Positions 7,449 to 16,066 of a stretch of 64,000 nucleotides of DNA are shown here, piece after piece. The DNA is from Pseudomonas turukhanskensis (lineage in GTDB: Bacteria; Pseudomonadota; Gammaproteobacteria; Pseudomonadales; Pseudomonadaceae): contig NZ_BSFN01000015.1 of the NCBI RefSeq assembly GCF_027922365.1, positions 55,358 to 119,357 of the forward strand. Direction: 5' to 3'. How positions within the stretch are numbered: the stretch's first letter is position 1; every line of letters starts with the position of its first letter. The notes beneath the pieces are model-generated. The model did no database searches. It was given only the letters and a program-made list of their open reading frames with translations, and had not been told where the DNA came from. The position numbers and the translations under genes are program-made.

Positions 7449-7480
7449 CAAAACCCCCGGGCGGAGCCGGGGGTTTTGTT
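7449..7480 (-). terminator. rpoD terminator
   Basis: AAAACCCCCGG at 7450-7460 pairs perfectly with CCGGGGGTTTT at 7467-7477 across a 6-base loop. A-rich and T-rich flanks make it work on either strand. It lies 37 bp past the rpoD stop codon and ends the rpsU-dnaG-rpoD transcript before rmcA. Confidence 0.88.
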
Positions 7481-7516
7481 TGCGCTTTTGTTAAGCGCTA
7501 CTCGTTGAGTAACGAA

Positions 7517-9367
7517 TTACTCGTCGAGGAACGAGCGCAGGTGCTCGCTGCGGGTCGGATGACGCAGCTTGCGCAGCGCCTTGGCTTCAATCTGCCGGAT
7601 CCGCTCGCGGGTTACATCGAACTGCTTACCAACTTCCTCGAGGGTGTGGTCGGTATTCATGTCGATGCCAAAGCGCATGCGCAGTACCTTGGCTTCACGG
7701 GCAGTGAGGCCGGCCAGTACTTCGCGGGTCGCTTCCTTGAGGCTTTCTACCGTGGCGACATCGATTGGCGACTGCATGGTGGAGTCTTCGATGAAGTCAC
7801 CCAGATGGGAGTCTTCATCATCGCCGATCGGTGTTTCCATGGAGATCGGCTCTTTGGCGATCTTCAACACCTTACGGATTTTGTCCTCAGGCATTTCCAT
7901 GCGCTCACCCAGTTCTTCGGGAGTAGGCTCGCGGCCCATTTCCTGAAGCATCTGACGGGAGATGCGGTTGAGCTTGTTGATGGTCTCGATCATGTGCACC
8001 GGAATACGGATGGTGCGGGCCTGGTCGGCAATCGAGCGAGTGATCGCCTGACGGATCCACCAGGTGGCATAAGTCGAGAACTTGTAGCCGCGACGGTATT
8101 CGAACTTGTCCACCGCTTTCATCAGACCGATGTTGCCTTCCTGGATCAGATCGAGGAATTGCAGACCACGGTTGGTGTACTTCTTGGCGATGGAGATCAC
8201 CAGACGCAAGTTCGCTTCAACCATCTCTTTCTTCGCGCGGCGGGCCTTGGCCTCACCGATCGACATGCGACGGTTGATGTCCTTGATCTCGGCCAGTTTC
8301 AGGCCAGTCTCGGTTTCCAGGGCCACCAGTTTTTGCTGGCAACGCTGGATGTCGGCCTGCAGACGGCCAATGGCTTCAGCGTATTTGCTTTTGCCTTTGG
8401 ACAGTTGCTCGGCCCAGCTTTCGTCGATTTCGTGGCTCGGGAACTGACGCAGGAAGTCGGCGCGCGGCATACGGGCATCACGCACACACAGCTGCATGAT
8501 GGCGCGTTCTTGCTGACGCAGACGATCCAGGGCATCACGAACACGGGTTACCAGTGCGTCGAACTGCTTGGGAACCAGCTTGATCGGCATGAACAGGTCG
8601 GCCAGTTCAGCGAGTTCGGCCAGGCCTTGCTTGCTGTCGCGACCGTGCTTTTTCAGCACCTTTTTGGCCTTTTCCAGTTGATCGGCCACGGCGCCAAAGC
8701 GCACGCGAGCGATTTCCGGATCCGGGCCGCCATCACCTTCTTCTTCGTCTTCGCTGTCACCGTCGGCTTCTTCGTCTTCGGTTTCAGGTTCGGCCGCCGC
8801 AGCGCCGTCCTTGATTACCGGGACGGGTACTTCGGCCGGCGCGGCAATGCCGTCATCCGGATCGATGTAGCCGCTGAGGACCTCGGCCAGACGGCCGCCC
8901 TCGGTGGTAACGCGGGTGTATTCGGAAAGAATGCTGTCGACCGTGCCTGGGAAATGAGCAATAGCGCCCATAACTTCACGAATGCCTTCCTCGATGCGTT
9001 TGGCGATTTCGATCTCGCCTTCGCGGGTCAGCAGTTCGACCGTACCCATTTCGCGCATATACATGCGCACCGGGTCGGTGGTGCGGCCAATATCGGTTTC
9101 TACCGCAGCCAAAGCAGCGGCTGCTTCTTCGGCGGCCGCTTCATCGGTATCGGCTTCAGCCAATAGCAGAGCGTCCGCATCCGGAGCACTCTCGAATACG
9201 TTGATCCCCATGTCGTTAATCATGCGGATGATGTCTTCCACCTGTTCCGGATCTGAAATATCCTCCGGCAGGTGGTCGTTGACCTCTGCGTAAGTCAGGT
9301 AACCCTGCTCACGACCACGGCTGATCAACTCTTTAAGGCGGGACTGTTGTTGCGCTTTTCCGGACAT
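7517..9367 (-). CDS. rpoD: RNA polymerase primary sigma factor RpoD (sigma-70)
   Basis: A 616-residue sigma-70. Region 1.1 lies at the N-terminus (about 1-80). The nonconserved region contains an acidic stretch of Glu/Asp near 190-215. Regions 2.1-2.4 include DLIQEGNIGLMKAVDKFEYR and YKFSTYATWWIRQAITRSIA, which bind core polymerase and melt the -10 element. Region 3 includes RIPVHMIETINKLNR. Region 4.2 with VTRERIRQIEAKALRKLRHP binds the -35 element. Length agrees with the 617 residues of P. aeruginosa RpoD. It is the last gene of the rpsU-dnaG-rpoD operon, 67 bp after dnaG, and is followed by a strong terminator. Confidence 0.98.
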   Translation of the reverse strand: MSGKAQQQSRLKELISRGREQGYLTYAEVNDHLPEDISDPEQVEDIIRMINDMGINVFESAPDADALLLAEADTDEAAAEEAAAALAAVETDIGRTTDPVRMYMREMGTVELLTREGEIEIAKRIEEGIREVMGAIAHFPGTVDSILSEYTRVTTEGGRLAEVLSGYIDPDDGIAAPAEVPVPVIKDGAAAAEPETEDEEADGDSEDEEEGDGGPDPEIARVRFGAVADQLEKAKKVLKKHGRDSKQGLAELAELADLFMPIKLVPKQFDALVTRVRDALDRLRQQERAIMQLCVRDARMPRADFLRQFPSHEIDESWAEQLSKGKSKYAEAIGRLQADIQRCQQKLVALETETGLKLAEIKDINRRMSIGEAKARRAKKEMVEANLRLVISIAKKYTNRGLQFLDLIQEGNIGLMKAVDKFEYRRGYKFSTYATWWIRQAITRSIADQARTIRIPVHMIETINKLNRISRQMLQEMGREPTPEELGERMEMPEDKIRKVLKIAKEPISMETPIGDDEDSHLGDFIEDSTMQSPIDVATVESLKEATREVLAGLTAREAKVLRMRFGIDMNTDHTLEEVGKQFDVTRERIRQIEAKALRKLRHPTRSEHLRSFLDE

Positions 9368-9434
9368 AACACCCTATCCACTGAAGGTCTTGGCGGGCAA
9401 AAAACAAGCCGAGGATTATACCAGAGCTGAGACC

Positions 9435-11438
9435 TCACGCGCCAGTTGAGGTCGGGGTGACGGGAGTTGCGGTACGACTGAGCAGGTCGCGCAGTTGTTC
9501 TTTCTCCTCTGCGCTGAGCTCACTTTGACGGGCTTTACGCAGCAAATGTTCCAGGCTGCGCTCGCGTTGGCGTGCTGCCAGACTAGTTATAGTGTCGAAA
9601 AACTGTTGTTCAAGGTTGTCGGCATCAATCAACCATTCCTTTTCTGCCAATGCTTTGAGCAAGCGGCCCTGTTCGGTGCCGTGCCACCGGGCAATCAATT
9701 GCAGCGAACGCAGCTTCGGATTCTTTTGCATGGCGCCCAGCAGGGCGACCAGCAATTGGGCATAGGTGTCGTTTTCTGCGGCGAAATGGCTGGCATCTTC
9801 GACTTTTTCCGCCAATTGCGGATGGTGCAGCAGGGTGCGCAGCGCGGTAAGCGTGGGTGATTCCACTGGGGCGGCAACCCGCGGGCCGCGCGGGAAATCG
9901 TCGCGGTCACGGTCGCCTTTCTTGCTCCAGTTTTTTTCCCATTTTTTTCCGCCGCCCTGGCCTTTGCCTTTGAAGCCGGTTTTCGGCTGCCAGGCTTGCT
10001 CGGGCTGTGGCGCAAATTGTTCGTGGCCAAAATCGGCCGGCGCATCGTAGTAGGCGCTGGGGTCGTAATGCGGTGCGTCGTCCATGTCGTAGTGAGGCGA
10101 CGATGGCACCGACGGGGCGCTGACCGGGTTGTGCGGCGGCGTGTTAAACGATTCGCTGCTCAGCCCGGTGATTTCCGTCAGGCGCTGACGCATCAGAATC
10201 TTCAGGTTCGCGCCTGGGATTTTGTCGATTAGCGGAGCGGCCAAGGTCGCCAGGTGTGCCTTGCCCTCCAGGGAGCGAGGGTCAGCTTCCTGGGTCAGTT
10301 GCTGGAAGAAGTAGTCGGCCAGCGGCTGCGCCTGTTGGTTGATGCGGGCACGGAAGGCATCGGTGCCCTCGGCGCGCACCAGGCTGTCCGGGTCTTCGCC
10401 TTCGGGCAGAAACAGGAAGCGCGCGCGGCGGCCGTCTTGCAGGCTCGGCAGGGTCGATTCCAGTGCGCGCCAGGCGGCGCTGCGGCCGGCCTGGTCGCCG
10501 TCGAAGCAGAACAACACGCTGGGGACGATGCGAAACAGGCGCTTGAGGTGTTCTTCGCTGGTGGCGGTGCCGAGGGTGGCGACGGCATTGCGCAGGCCTT
10601 GCTGGGCCAGGGCAATCACGTCCATATAGCCTTCAACCACCATCACTTCGTCGAGGTCGCGGTTGCTCTTGCGCGCCTCGTACAGGCCGTAAAGTTCCTG
10701 GCCTTTATGGAAGACCGGCGTTTCGGGTGAGTTCAGGTACTTGGGTTTGTCGTCGCCCAGCACACGGCCGCCGAACGCGATGACTCGGCCGCGACTGTCG
10801 CGAATGGGGAAAATCACCCGGTCGCGGAAACGGTCGTAGCGTTTGCCGCTGTCGGCATTTTCGATCAGCAGGCCGGCTTCGATCATCGCCTTCTGCTGCA
10901 GCGTGTCGGTGGCCAGGTGCTTCATCAGGTTGTCCCAGCCGGGCGGGGCAAAACCCAGGCCGAAGTCGCGGGCGATTTCGCCGGACAGGCCGCGGCCTTT
11001 CAAATAATCGACGGCCGCCTTGCGCGTCGGATGGCTTTTCAGTGCCTGGCGGTAGTAATCGGCGGCGGCAGTCAGCAGTGGGTACAGCGGCGAATCGGTG
11101 GGCTGCCGCGGTTTGTGCGGGCCGCCGCGGCCGTTTTCTTCGCGTACCACTTCCATGCCGGCACTTTTGGCCAGGTCTTCCACGGCCTGGACGAAGTCCA
11201 GGTTGTCGTGGTCCATGATAAAACCCAGGGCGTTGCCGCCGGCGCCGCAGCCAAAGCAGTAGTAGAACTGCTTGTCCGGGCTGACGCTGAACGAGGGTGT
11301 TTTCTCTTTATGGAACGGGCAGCAGGCGCTGAAGTTTTTCCCGGTTTTCTTTAATTGCACGCGCGAGCTGACCACATCGACGATGTCGGTGCGGTTGAGC
11401 AAATCGTCAATAAAGCTTTGGGGAATCAGCCCGGCCAT
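9435..11438 (-). CDS. dnaG: DNA primase DnaG
   Basis: A 667-residue primase that makes RNA primers for lagging-strand synthesis at the replication fork. The N-terminal CHC2 zinc domain shows CPFHKEKTPSFSVSPDKQ followed by CFGCG. The Toprim catalytic core includes VVEGYMDVIALAQQG and the acidic FCFDGDQAGR. A long low-complexity linker (about 430-510) rich in Pro, Ser, Tyr and Lys/Gly separates the core from the C-terminal helical DnaB-interacting domain. The start MAGLIPQSFIDDLLNRTDIV is typical of the family. It is the middle gene of the macromolecular synthesis operon; a 316-bp gap separates it from rpsU. Confidence 0.97.
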   Translation of the reverse strand: MAGLIPQSFIDDLLNRTDIVDVVSSRVQLKKTGKNFSACCPFHKEKTPSFSVSPDKQFYYCFGCGAGGNALGFIMDHDNLDFVQAVEDLAKSAGMEVVREENGRGGPHKPRQPTDSPLYPLLTAAADYYRQALKSHPTRKAAVDYLKGRGLSGEIARDFGLGFAPPGWDNLMKHLATDTLQQKAMIEAGLLIENADSGKRYDRFRDRVIFPIRDSRGRVIAFGGRVLGDDKPKYLNSPETPVFHKGQELYGLYEARKSNRDLDEVMVVEGYMDVIALAQQGLRNAVATLGTATSEEHLKRLFRIVPSVLFCFDGDQAGRSAAWRALESTLPSLQDGRRARFLFLPEGEDPDSLVRAEGTDAFRARINQQAQPLADYFFQQLTQEADPRSLEGKAHLATLAAPLIDKIPGANLKILMRQRLTEITGLSSESFNTPPHNPVSAPSVPSSPHYDMDDAPHYDPSAYYDAPADFGHEQFAPQPEQAWQPKTGFKGKGQGGGKKWEKNWSKKGDRDRDDFPRGPRVAAPVESPTLTALRTLLHHPQLAEKVEDASHFAAENDTYAQLLVALLGAMQKNPKLRSLQLIARWHGTEQGRLLKALAEKEWLIDADNLEQQFFDTITSLAARQRERSLEHLLRKARQSELSAEEKEQLRDLLSRTATPVTPTSTGA

Positions 11439-11754
11439 GGCGCTCTCGAAGTCGGTCGAATCGCGGGCATTGCTGCCGCAATTTCAGGTGTTCGGAAATA
11501 GATGCAAAGCGCTTTCCCGGCGCACGAAGCGGCGGGGTGGCTAATCATGCCAAGAGTTGGCTATTGGCTCTACAGGCCTTTTACGGTCAGAATGCGCGGA
11601 AATTTTCCCGCACAAACGCGAAAAAGCGAGGCTTATCGCGGTTGCCAGGCAACGTTGATAACTTCGCTAATGCGTTTGGAGCGTTGTGCTATCGATTTTG
11701 CCGGCAGCCCGACTTGCGTCGGGCGTGGCAAAACAGGCGGCGTCAGTCTGCGTA
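11439..11754. other. Gap between rpsU and dnaG, without the usual yqeY gene
   Basis: This 316-bp stretch holds no credible coding region; the short open frames through it look random. In P. aeruginosa a GatB/YqeY-family gene (about 450 bp) sits here. Near the rpsU end is a nested stem: TTTTGCC at 11696-11702 pairs with GGCAAAA at 11727-11733, and CCCGAC at 11708-11713 with GTCGGG at 11718-11723. The T-run is on the 5' side on both strands, so it is not a standard intrinsic terminator; in the rpsU-dnaG transcript it could act as an attenuator or an RNA-processing site. Confidence 0.7.
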
Positions 11755-11970
11755 TTAGTACAGACGAACGGCGCGGCGCTGTTCGCGCTGCACTTTCTTG
11801 GCGTGGCGCTTAACTGCGGCTGCAGCTTTGCGTTTACGCTCGGAAGTTGGTTTCTCGTAGAACTCGCGGCTGCGAACTTCAGCCAGAACACCGGCTTTTT
11901 CACAGGAGCGTTTGAAGCGACGCAGAGCTACGTCGAAGGGTTCGTTCTCTTTAACTTTGACGGCTGGCAT
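11755..11970 (-). CDS. rpsU: 30S ribosomal protein S21
   Basis: A 71-residue basic protein starting [20 protein letters not shown] and ending with an Arg/Lys-rich tail. It is the small ribosomal protein that binds near the anti-Shine-Dalgarno region and helps initiation. Length and sequence are typical. It is the first gene of the rpsU-dnaG-rpoD operon and is divergent from tsaD across 201 bp that must hold both promoters. Confidence 0.98.
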
Positions 11971-12171
11971 CCAGAGCTACCTTCATTCATTACCGGGGTA
12001 GACGTACTCGTTGCAAAAACAGAGCTGGAGGACGTCGGGTTTTTAAGGGTTGCGGATGTTAACGCCTCATTGCCAGGAATGCAAAGCCTCTGATCGAAAA
12101 CCGCTAGGCGGCGCTACAGACGGCGATTATCATGCGCGCCTTCGAAATTGCCCAGTCTGAAGGGAACACCC

Positions 12172-13197
12172 ATGCTTGTGCTGGGATTAGAAACCTCCTG
12201 CGATGAAACCGGCGTTGCCTTGTATGACAGCGAGCGCGGCTTGCTGGGCGACGCTTTGTTCAGTCAGATCGACCTGCATAAAGCCTACGGCGGCGTGGTG
12301 CCGGAGCTGGCCTCGCGTGATCACGTCAAGCGCATGCTGCCCTTGATTCGCGAAGTGCTTGAGCAATCCGGCTGCGCCACGTCGGATATCAATGCAATCG
12401 CCTACACCGCCGGCCCCGGGCTGGTAGGTGCCTTGCTGGTGGGCGCCGCCTGCGCGCAGGCGCTGGCGTTTGCATGGGATATCCCGGCCCTCGGCGTGCA
12501 CCATATGGAAGGCCATTTGCTGGCGCCCATGCTGGAAGAAACCCCGCCGGAATTTCCCTTTGTCGCCTTGCTGGTTTCCGGCGGCCACACCCAGTTGGTG
12601 CGCGTCGATGGCATCGGCCAGTACCAACTGCTGGGTGAGTCGCTCGACGATGCCGCTGGCGAGGCGTTCGACAAGACCGCCAAGCTCATCGGCCTCGGCT
12701 ACCCCGGCGGCCCGGAAATCGCCCGTCTGGCGCTCAGCGGCGTGCCCGGCCGTTTTGTTTTTCCGCGGCCGATGACCGACCGCCCGGGTCTGGACTTCAG
12801 CTTCAGCGGCCTGAAAACCTTTGCGCTCAACACCTGGACGCAGTGCCGCGATGCTGGCGACGACGGCGAACAAACCCGTTGCGACATCGCCCTGGCCTTC
12901 CAGACCGCCGTGGTCGAGACTCTGACCATCAAGTGCCGCCGGGCCCTCAAGCAGACCCACCTCAACCGTCTGGTGATTGCCGGCGGCGTGAGTGCCAACC
13001 AGGCACTGCGGCGCTCGCTGGAAAAGATGCTGGGTGAGTTCAAGGGCAATGTGTTCTACGCCCGTCCGGCGTTTTGCACCGACAACGGCGCAATGATCGC
13101 CTACGCCGGTTGCCAGCGGCTGTTGGCCGGTCAGCACGAAGGCCCGGAAATCTCGGTGCAGGCGCGTTGGCCCATGGAGCAGTTGCCGGCGATCTAG
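12172..13197 (+). CDS. tsaD: tRNA N6-threonylcarbamoyltransferase TsaD
   Basis: A 341-residue ASKHA-fold enzyme that, with TsaB and TsaE, transfers the threonylcarbamoyl group to A37 of ANN-decoding tRNAs. The start MLVLGLETSCDETGVALYD at ATG 12172 matches the family; an upstream in-frame codon at 12148 would add eight unsupported residues. Metal-binding HMEGH (His111 and His115 region) and the phosphate-binding VSGGHTQLV and GGVSANQALR motifs are present. It is divergent from rpsU, a conserved arrangement, and convergent with plsY, whose stop codon is only 3 bp away. Confidence 0.97.
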   Translation: MLVLGLETSCDETGVALYDSERGLLGDALFSQIDLHKAYGGVVPELASRDHVKRMLPLIREVLEQSGCATSDINAIAYTAGPGLVGALLVGAACAQALAFAWDIPALGVHHMEGHLLAPMLEETPPEFPFVALLVSGGHTQLVRVDGIGQYQLLGESLDDAAGEAFDKTAKLIGLGYPGGPEIARLALSGVPGRFVFPRPMTDRPGLDFSFSGLKTFALNTWTQCRDAGDDGEQTRCDIALAFQTAVVETLTIKCRRALKQTHLNRLVIAGGVSANQALRRSLEKMLGEFKGNVFYARPAFCTDNGAMIAYAGCQRLLAGQHEGPEISVQARWPMEQLPAI

Positions 13198-13200
13198 GGC

Positions 13201-13779
13201 TTAGAAATGCCGTTCGCGCCCGGCCAGCAGGTCGCGTAAATTGCTGCGGTGGCGCCACACGATCAAGCCCGTCAACACACACATGGGCAGCAAGGCGCCC
13301 GGTTGTTGCCAGGCCAGTAGCGGCAGGGTCAGCGGGGTGGCGATCAGGGCCGCAAGCGAGCTGGTACGGGTCAGCCAGAAGGTCAGCCCCCAGCCCAGTA
13401 CGGCGAGCAGGGCGGCAGGCGGATAGAGCCCCAGCAGCATGCCCGCCGCTGTTGCCACCCCTTTGCCACCGCGAAAATTGAAGTACACCGGGTAGAGATG
13501 CCCGACCACGGCGGCCAGGCCGATCCAGGCTTGTTGTTGTACGTTGAACCCCAGAGCATGGGCGAGCAGCACCGGCAACAAGCCTTTGAGCAGGTCGCCG
13601 AACAAGGTCAGAATGGCCAGCTTTTTACCCGCCACCCGCAGCATATTGGTGGCGCCGGGGTTGCCGGAACCGGCAGCGCGCGGATCGGGACCACCGACCA
13701 GGCGGCTGAGCAAGATGGCAAAGGACAGCGAGCCGAGCAGGTAGGCGAGGATCGCCAGCAACCAGAACATGGTATCCAT
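13201..13779 (-). CDS. plsY: Acyl-phosphate glycerol-3-phosphate acyltransferase PlsY
   Basis: A 192-residue inner-membrane enzyme that acylates glycerol-3-phosphate from acyl-phosphate at the first step of phospholipid synthesis. It has several hydrophobic segments and the conserved loops GSGNPGATNMLR, FRGGKGVATAAG and a C-terminal VWRHRSNLRDL. A start at the third residue after Met1 (MFWLLAILAYLLGSLSF, ATG at 13770) is also possible and would match the usual beginning of the family. It is convergent with tsaD and divergent from folB. Confidence 0.95.
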   Translation of the reverse strand: MDTMFWLLAILAYLLGSLSFAILLSRLVGGPDPRAAGSGNPGATNMLRVAGKKLAILTLFGDLLKGLLPVLLAHALGFNVQQQAWIGLAAVVGHLYPVYFNFRGGKGVATAAGMLLGLYPPAALLAVLGWGLTFWLTRTSSLAALIATPLTLPLLAWQQPGALLPMCVLTGLIVWRHRSNLRDLLAGRERHF

Positions 13780-13844
13780 CCGGGGCGAGTGAGCCCCGAT
13801 TCTAGCGGGGCACAGCGCCCTTGTCGTGCGGCGGAGCAGAGTGC

Positions 13845-14201
13845 TTGGACAGAGTGTTTATCGAAGGTCTGGAAGTCGACACCGTGATCGGTGCCTATGA
13901 CTGGGAGCGTGACATTCGCCAGTGCCTGCGCCTGGACCTGAGCTTCGCCTGGGACAACCGCCCGGCCGCTGCCGGTGATGACCTGACCAAAGCCCTGGAC
14001 TACGCCTCGGTGTCCACTCGCATTCAAGCCTTTGCCGAGCAGGCGCAGTTTCTGTTGGTGGAAACTTTCGCCGAGCGCCTGGCTGAAATGCTGATGAGCG
14101 AATTCAATATTCCTGGCTTGCGCCTGAAACTCACCAAGCCCGGTGCGGTGCCGGCGGCTACCGGCGGTGTGGGCGTGGAGATTCAGCGCGGATGTCTCTG
14201 A
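13845..14201 (+). CDS. folB: Dihydroneopterin aldolase FolB
   Basis: A 118-residue protein that converts 7,8-dihydroneopterin to 6-hydroxymethyl-7,8-dihydropterin in folate synthesis. The family start is (M)DRVFIEGLEVDTVIGAYDWE, which here needs a TTG start at 13845; GGAG at 13833-13836 is correctly spaced for it. An in-frame TTG at 13821 would add eight residues and is less likely. The active-site Glu in VIGAYDWER and the Lys in LKLTKPGAVP are present. It overlaps folK by 10 bp, so the two consecutive folate enzymes are translationally coupled. Confidence 0.93.
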   Translation: MDRVFIEGLEVDTVIGAYDWERDIRQCLRLDLSFAWDNRPAAAGDDLTKALDYASVSTRIQAFAEQAQFLLVETFAERLAEMLMSEFNIPGLRLKLTKPGAVPAATGGVGVEIQRGCL

Positions 14202-14704
14202 CCCCCATCCTGCTGGGCCTGGGTAGCAACGTCGAGCGCGAAACGCATCTGACGGCGGGCCTGGAGGCTCTGGCCCAGTTTCTCCATGGCATGCAGTGCT
14301 CGCCGGTGTTTGAAAGCCAGCCGGTGGGCATCAAGAGTGGGCCGTTTTTCAACCTGGTGGTGCTCGCGCAAACCGATCTGCCGCTGCACGAGCTGGATCG
14401 CCGCCTCAAGCATATCGAAGCCGACAATGGCCGTTATGCGCCGAACCGCAAAGGCCTGCCGCTGGATATCGACGTGCTGACCTACGGCGATCTGGTCGGT
14501 GATTTCGACGGGCTGATTTTGCCGCGTGCCGAAATTCTCAAGAACGCCTTTGTGCTATGGCCGCTGGCGTTGTTGGTGCCGGATCTTCTACACCCAGGTG
14601 CGCGCAAGCCCTATGCCGAGCTATGGCGTGATGCACAGATTCAGCAGGAATTGGCGCCGGTGGCGTTTGATTGGCGCGGGCAGCCACTCACGCCACGCGC
14701 ATGA
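14192..14704 (+). CDS. folK: 2-amino-4-hydroxy-6-hydroxymethyldihydropteridine diphosphokinase FolK
   Basis: A 170-residue pyrophosphokinase that transfers diphosphate from ATP to 6-hydroxymethyl-dihydropterin, the step after FolB. It shows the N-terminal ILLGLGSNVERE, NLVVLAQTDLP, the nucleotide-binding region RKGLPLDIDVLTYGD and a C-terminal LPRAEILKNAFVLWPL in place of the commoner PHPRxxxRxFVLxPL; the reduced Arg content is shared by Pseudomonas FolK-like proteins, from memory. It overlaps folB and is convergent with cca across a REP palindrome. Confidence 0.92.
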   Translation: MSLTPILLGLGSNVERETHLTAGLEALAQFLHGMQCSPVFESQPVGIKSGPFFNLVVLAQTDLPLHELDRRLKHIEADNGRYAPNRKGLPLDIDVLTYGDLVGDFDGLILPRAEILKNAFVLWPLALLVPDLLHPGARKPYAELWRDAQIQQELAPVAFDWRGQPLTPRA

Positions 14705-14709
14705 CCCCT

Positions 14710-14779
14710 GTAGGAGCCAGCTTGCTGGCGAATCCTGGAAACGGCGGATTAAAAGCTTCGCCAGCAAGCTGGCTCCTAC
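14710..14779. repeat. REP inverted pair overlapping the cca stop codon
   Basis: GTAGGAGCCAGCTTGCTGGC at 14710-14729 (continuing GAA) faces its complement at 14757-14779 across 24 bp. This is a Pseudomonas REP pair of the GTAGGAGC type. Its right arm contains the TAG stop codon of cca (14776-14778 on the minus strand), and the pair sits between two convergent genes where it can act as a terminator or transcript stabiliser. Confidence 0.85.
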
Positions 14780-16011
14780 GCAGTGTTATCGTCCGCGGCT
14801 TTGTACGCCTGTAGGGCCTTCAGGCGTTCACGCTTGAGGGCTTCGCCCAGCTCCGCGCCTTTGTGTCCCTGCTCCACCAACGGCTGCACCTGCACCGCAC
14901 GCGCTGCTTGCGCGGCGCCGCGTAGGTACGCGGCCTGCGGATAATCGCGCTGCTCCAAACCAAGCCGCCCGCGAGCATCCATCTCGCACGCGGCAATAAA
15001 CTCTTCGAAGCGCTGCGGCCGGCGATAAACGTCGAAGGTCTGCAGCAACTCCAGCAAGGTCGAGGCCTTCAGTTCCAGCGCCCGGTGCCCATGGGTATGG
15101 TATTCACCCACCAGTACCGCCAACTCCTGGCAATCACGCGGCGCCTTGCAACGTTCATTCACCGCCTTGATCAGCTTGATACCACGATGTTCGTGGGCGA
15201 TATGCCGTGGCCACTCTTGCGGCGGCGTCACGCCTTTGCCCAGGTCGTGGAGCAGGCTGGCCCAGCGTACGGTCAAGGGTTGCCTATGTTCGGCGCATTG
15301 GCGCAGCACGCTAAGCACATGCTCGCCGGTATCGATCTCGGGGTGATGAGCCTCGGGTTGCGGCACGCCAAACAGGGCGTCCACCTCCGGCAGCATCGCC
15401 TTCAGCGCGCCGCAGCGGTGCAGCACCTCGATGAACACGTCCGGACGGTCTTCCATCAGCGCGCGGGAGATTTCCTTCCAGCTGCGCTCCGGGGTCAACG
15501 CAGACAATTCCCCGGACTCACTCAGGTTGCGCATAAGCGCCAGGGTTTCTTGCGCCACTTCAAAGCCCAGCGGCGCATAGCGGGCGGCAAAGCGCGCCAC
15601 CCTTAGTACCCGCAGCGGGTCTTCGGCGAACGCGGGGGAGACGTGGCGCAGCAGGCGCGCCTCGAGGTCTTTCTGGCCGCCGTAGGGGTCGAGCACGGTG
15701 CCGTCGTCGTCTTCGGCCATGGCATTGATGGTCAGGTCGCGGCGGGTCAGGTCTTCTTCGAGCGTGACCTCGGGGCTGGCGTAGAACGTAAAGCCGCCGT
15801 AGCCGCGCCCGCTTTTGCGTTCGGTGCGGGCGAGGGCGTATTCCTCTTGGGTTTTGGGGTGCAGAAACACCGGAAAATCATCGCCGACCGGGCGGTAGCC
15901 CTGGGCGAGCATTTCTTCGGCGGTGGCGCCTACGACCAGCCAATCGACATCGGTAACGGGGCGACCGAGCAAGCGGTCGCGTACGGCGCCGCCGACTTTG
16001 TAAATCTGCAT
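14776..16011 (-). CDS. cca: CCA-adding tRNA nucleotidyltransferase
   Basis: A 411-residue class II nucleotidyltransferase that adds or repairs the 3' CCA of tRNAs. The N-terminal MQIYKVGGAVRDRLLGRPV carries the GGxVRD loop, followed by VTDVDWLVVG with the catalytic Asp pair, RRDLTINAMA, and the template motif AEDPLRVLRVARFAARY. The C-terminal half holds an HD domain with ASLLHDLGKG and the motif HEHRG, as in E. coli-type Cca with phosphohydrolase activity. The reading frame ends inside a REP sequence, so its last residues DDNTA may be shaped by that repeat. Confidence 0.96.
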   Translation of the reverse strand: MQIYKVGGAVRDRLLGRPVTDVDWLVVGATAEEMLAQGYRPVGDDFPVFLHPKTQEEYALARTERKSGRGYGGFTFYASPEVTLEEDLTRRDLTINAMAEDDDGTVLDPYGGQKDLEARLLRHVSPAFAEDPLRVLRVARFAARYAPLGFEVAQETLALMRNLSESGELSALTPERSWKEISRALMEDRPDVFIEVLHRCGALKAMLPEVDALFGVPQPEAHHPEIDTGEHVLSVLRQCAEHRQPLTVRWASLLHDLGKGVTPPQEWPRHIAHEHRGIKLIKAVNERCKAPRDCQELAVLVGEYHTHGHRALELKASTLLELLQTFDVYRRPQRFEEFIAACEMDARGRLGLEQRDYPQAAYLRGAAQAARAVQVQPLVEQGHKGAELGEALKRERLKALQAYKAADDNTA

Positions 16012-16066
16012 GAAAAACCCTCCATTAGCGCCACAGCATACCCGCTGCGGCGCCAGAGGCCAGGGT

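Noticed and set aside
7421..9166. 581-codon open frame opposite rpoD
   Set aside because: Mirror of conserved sigma-70 coding sequence with repeated Leu/Gly/Phe/His and no domain; no ribosome site.
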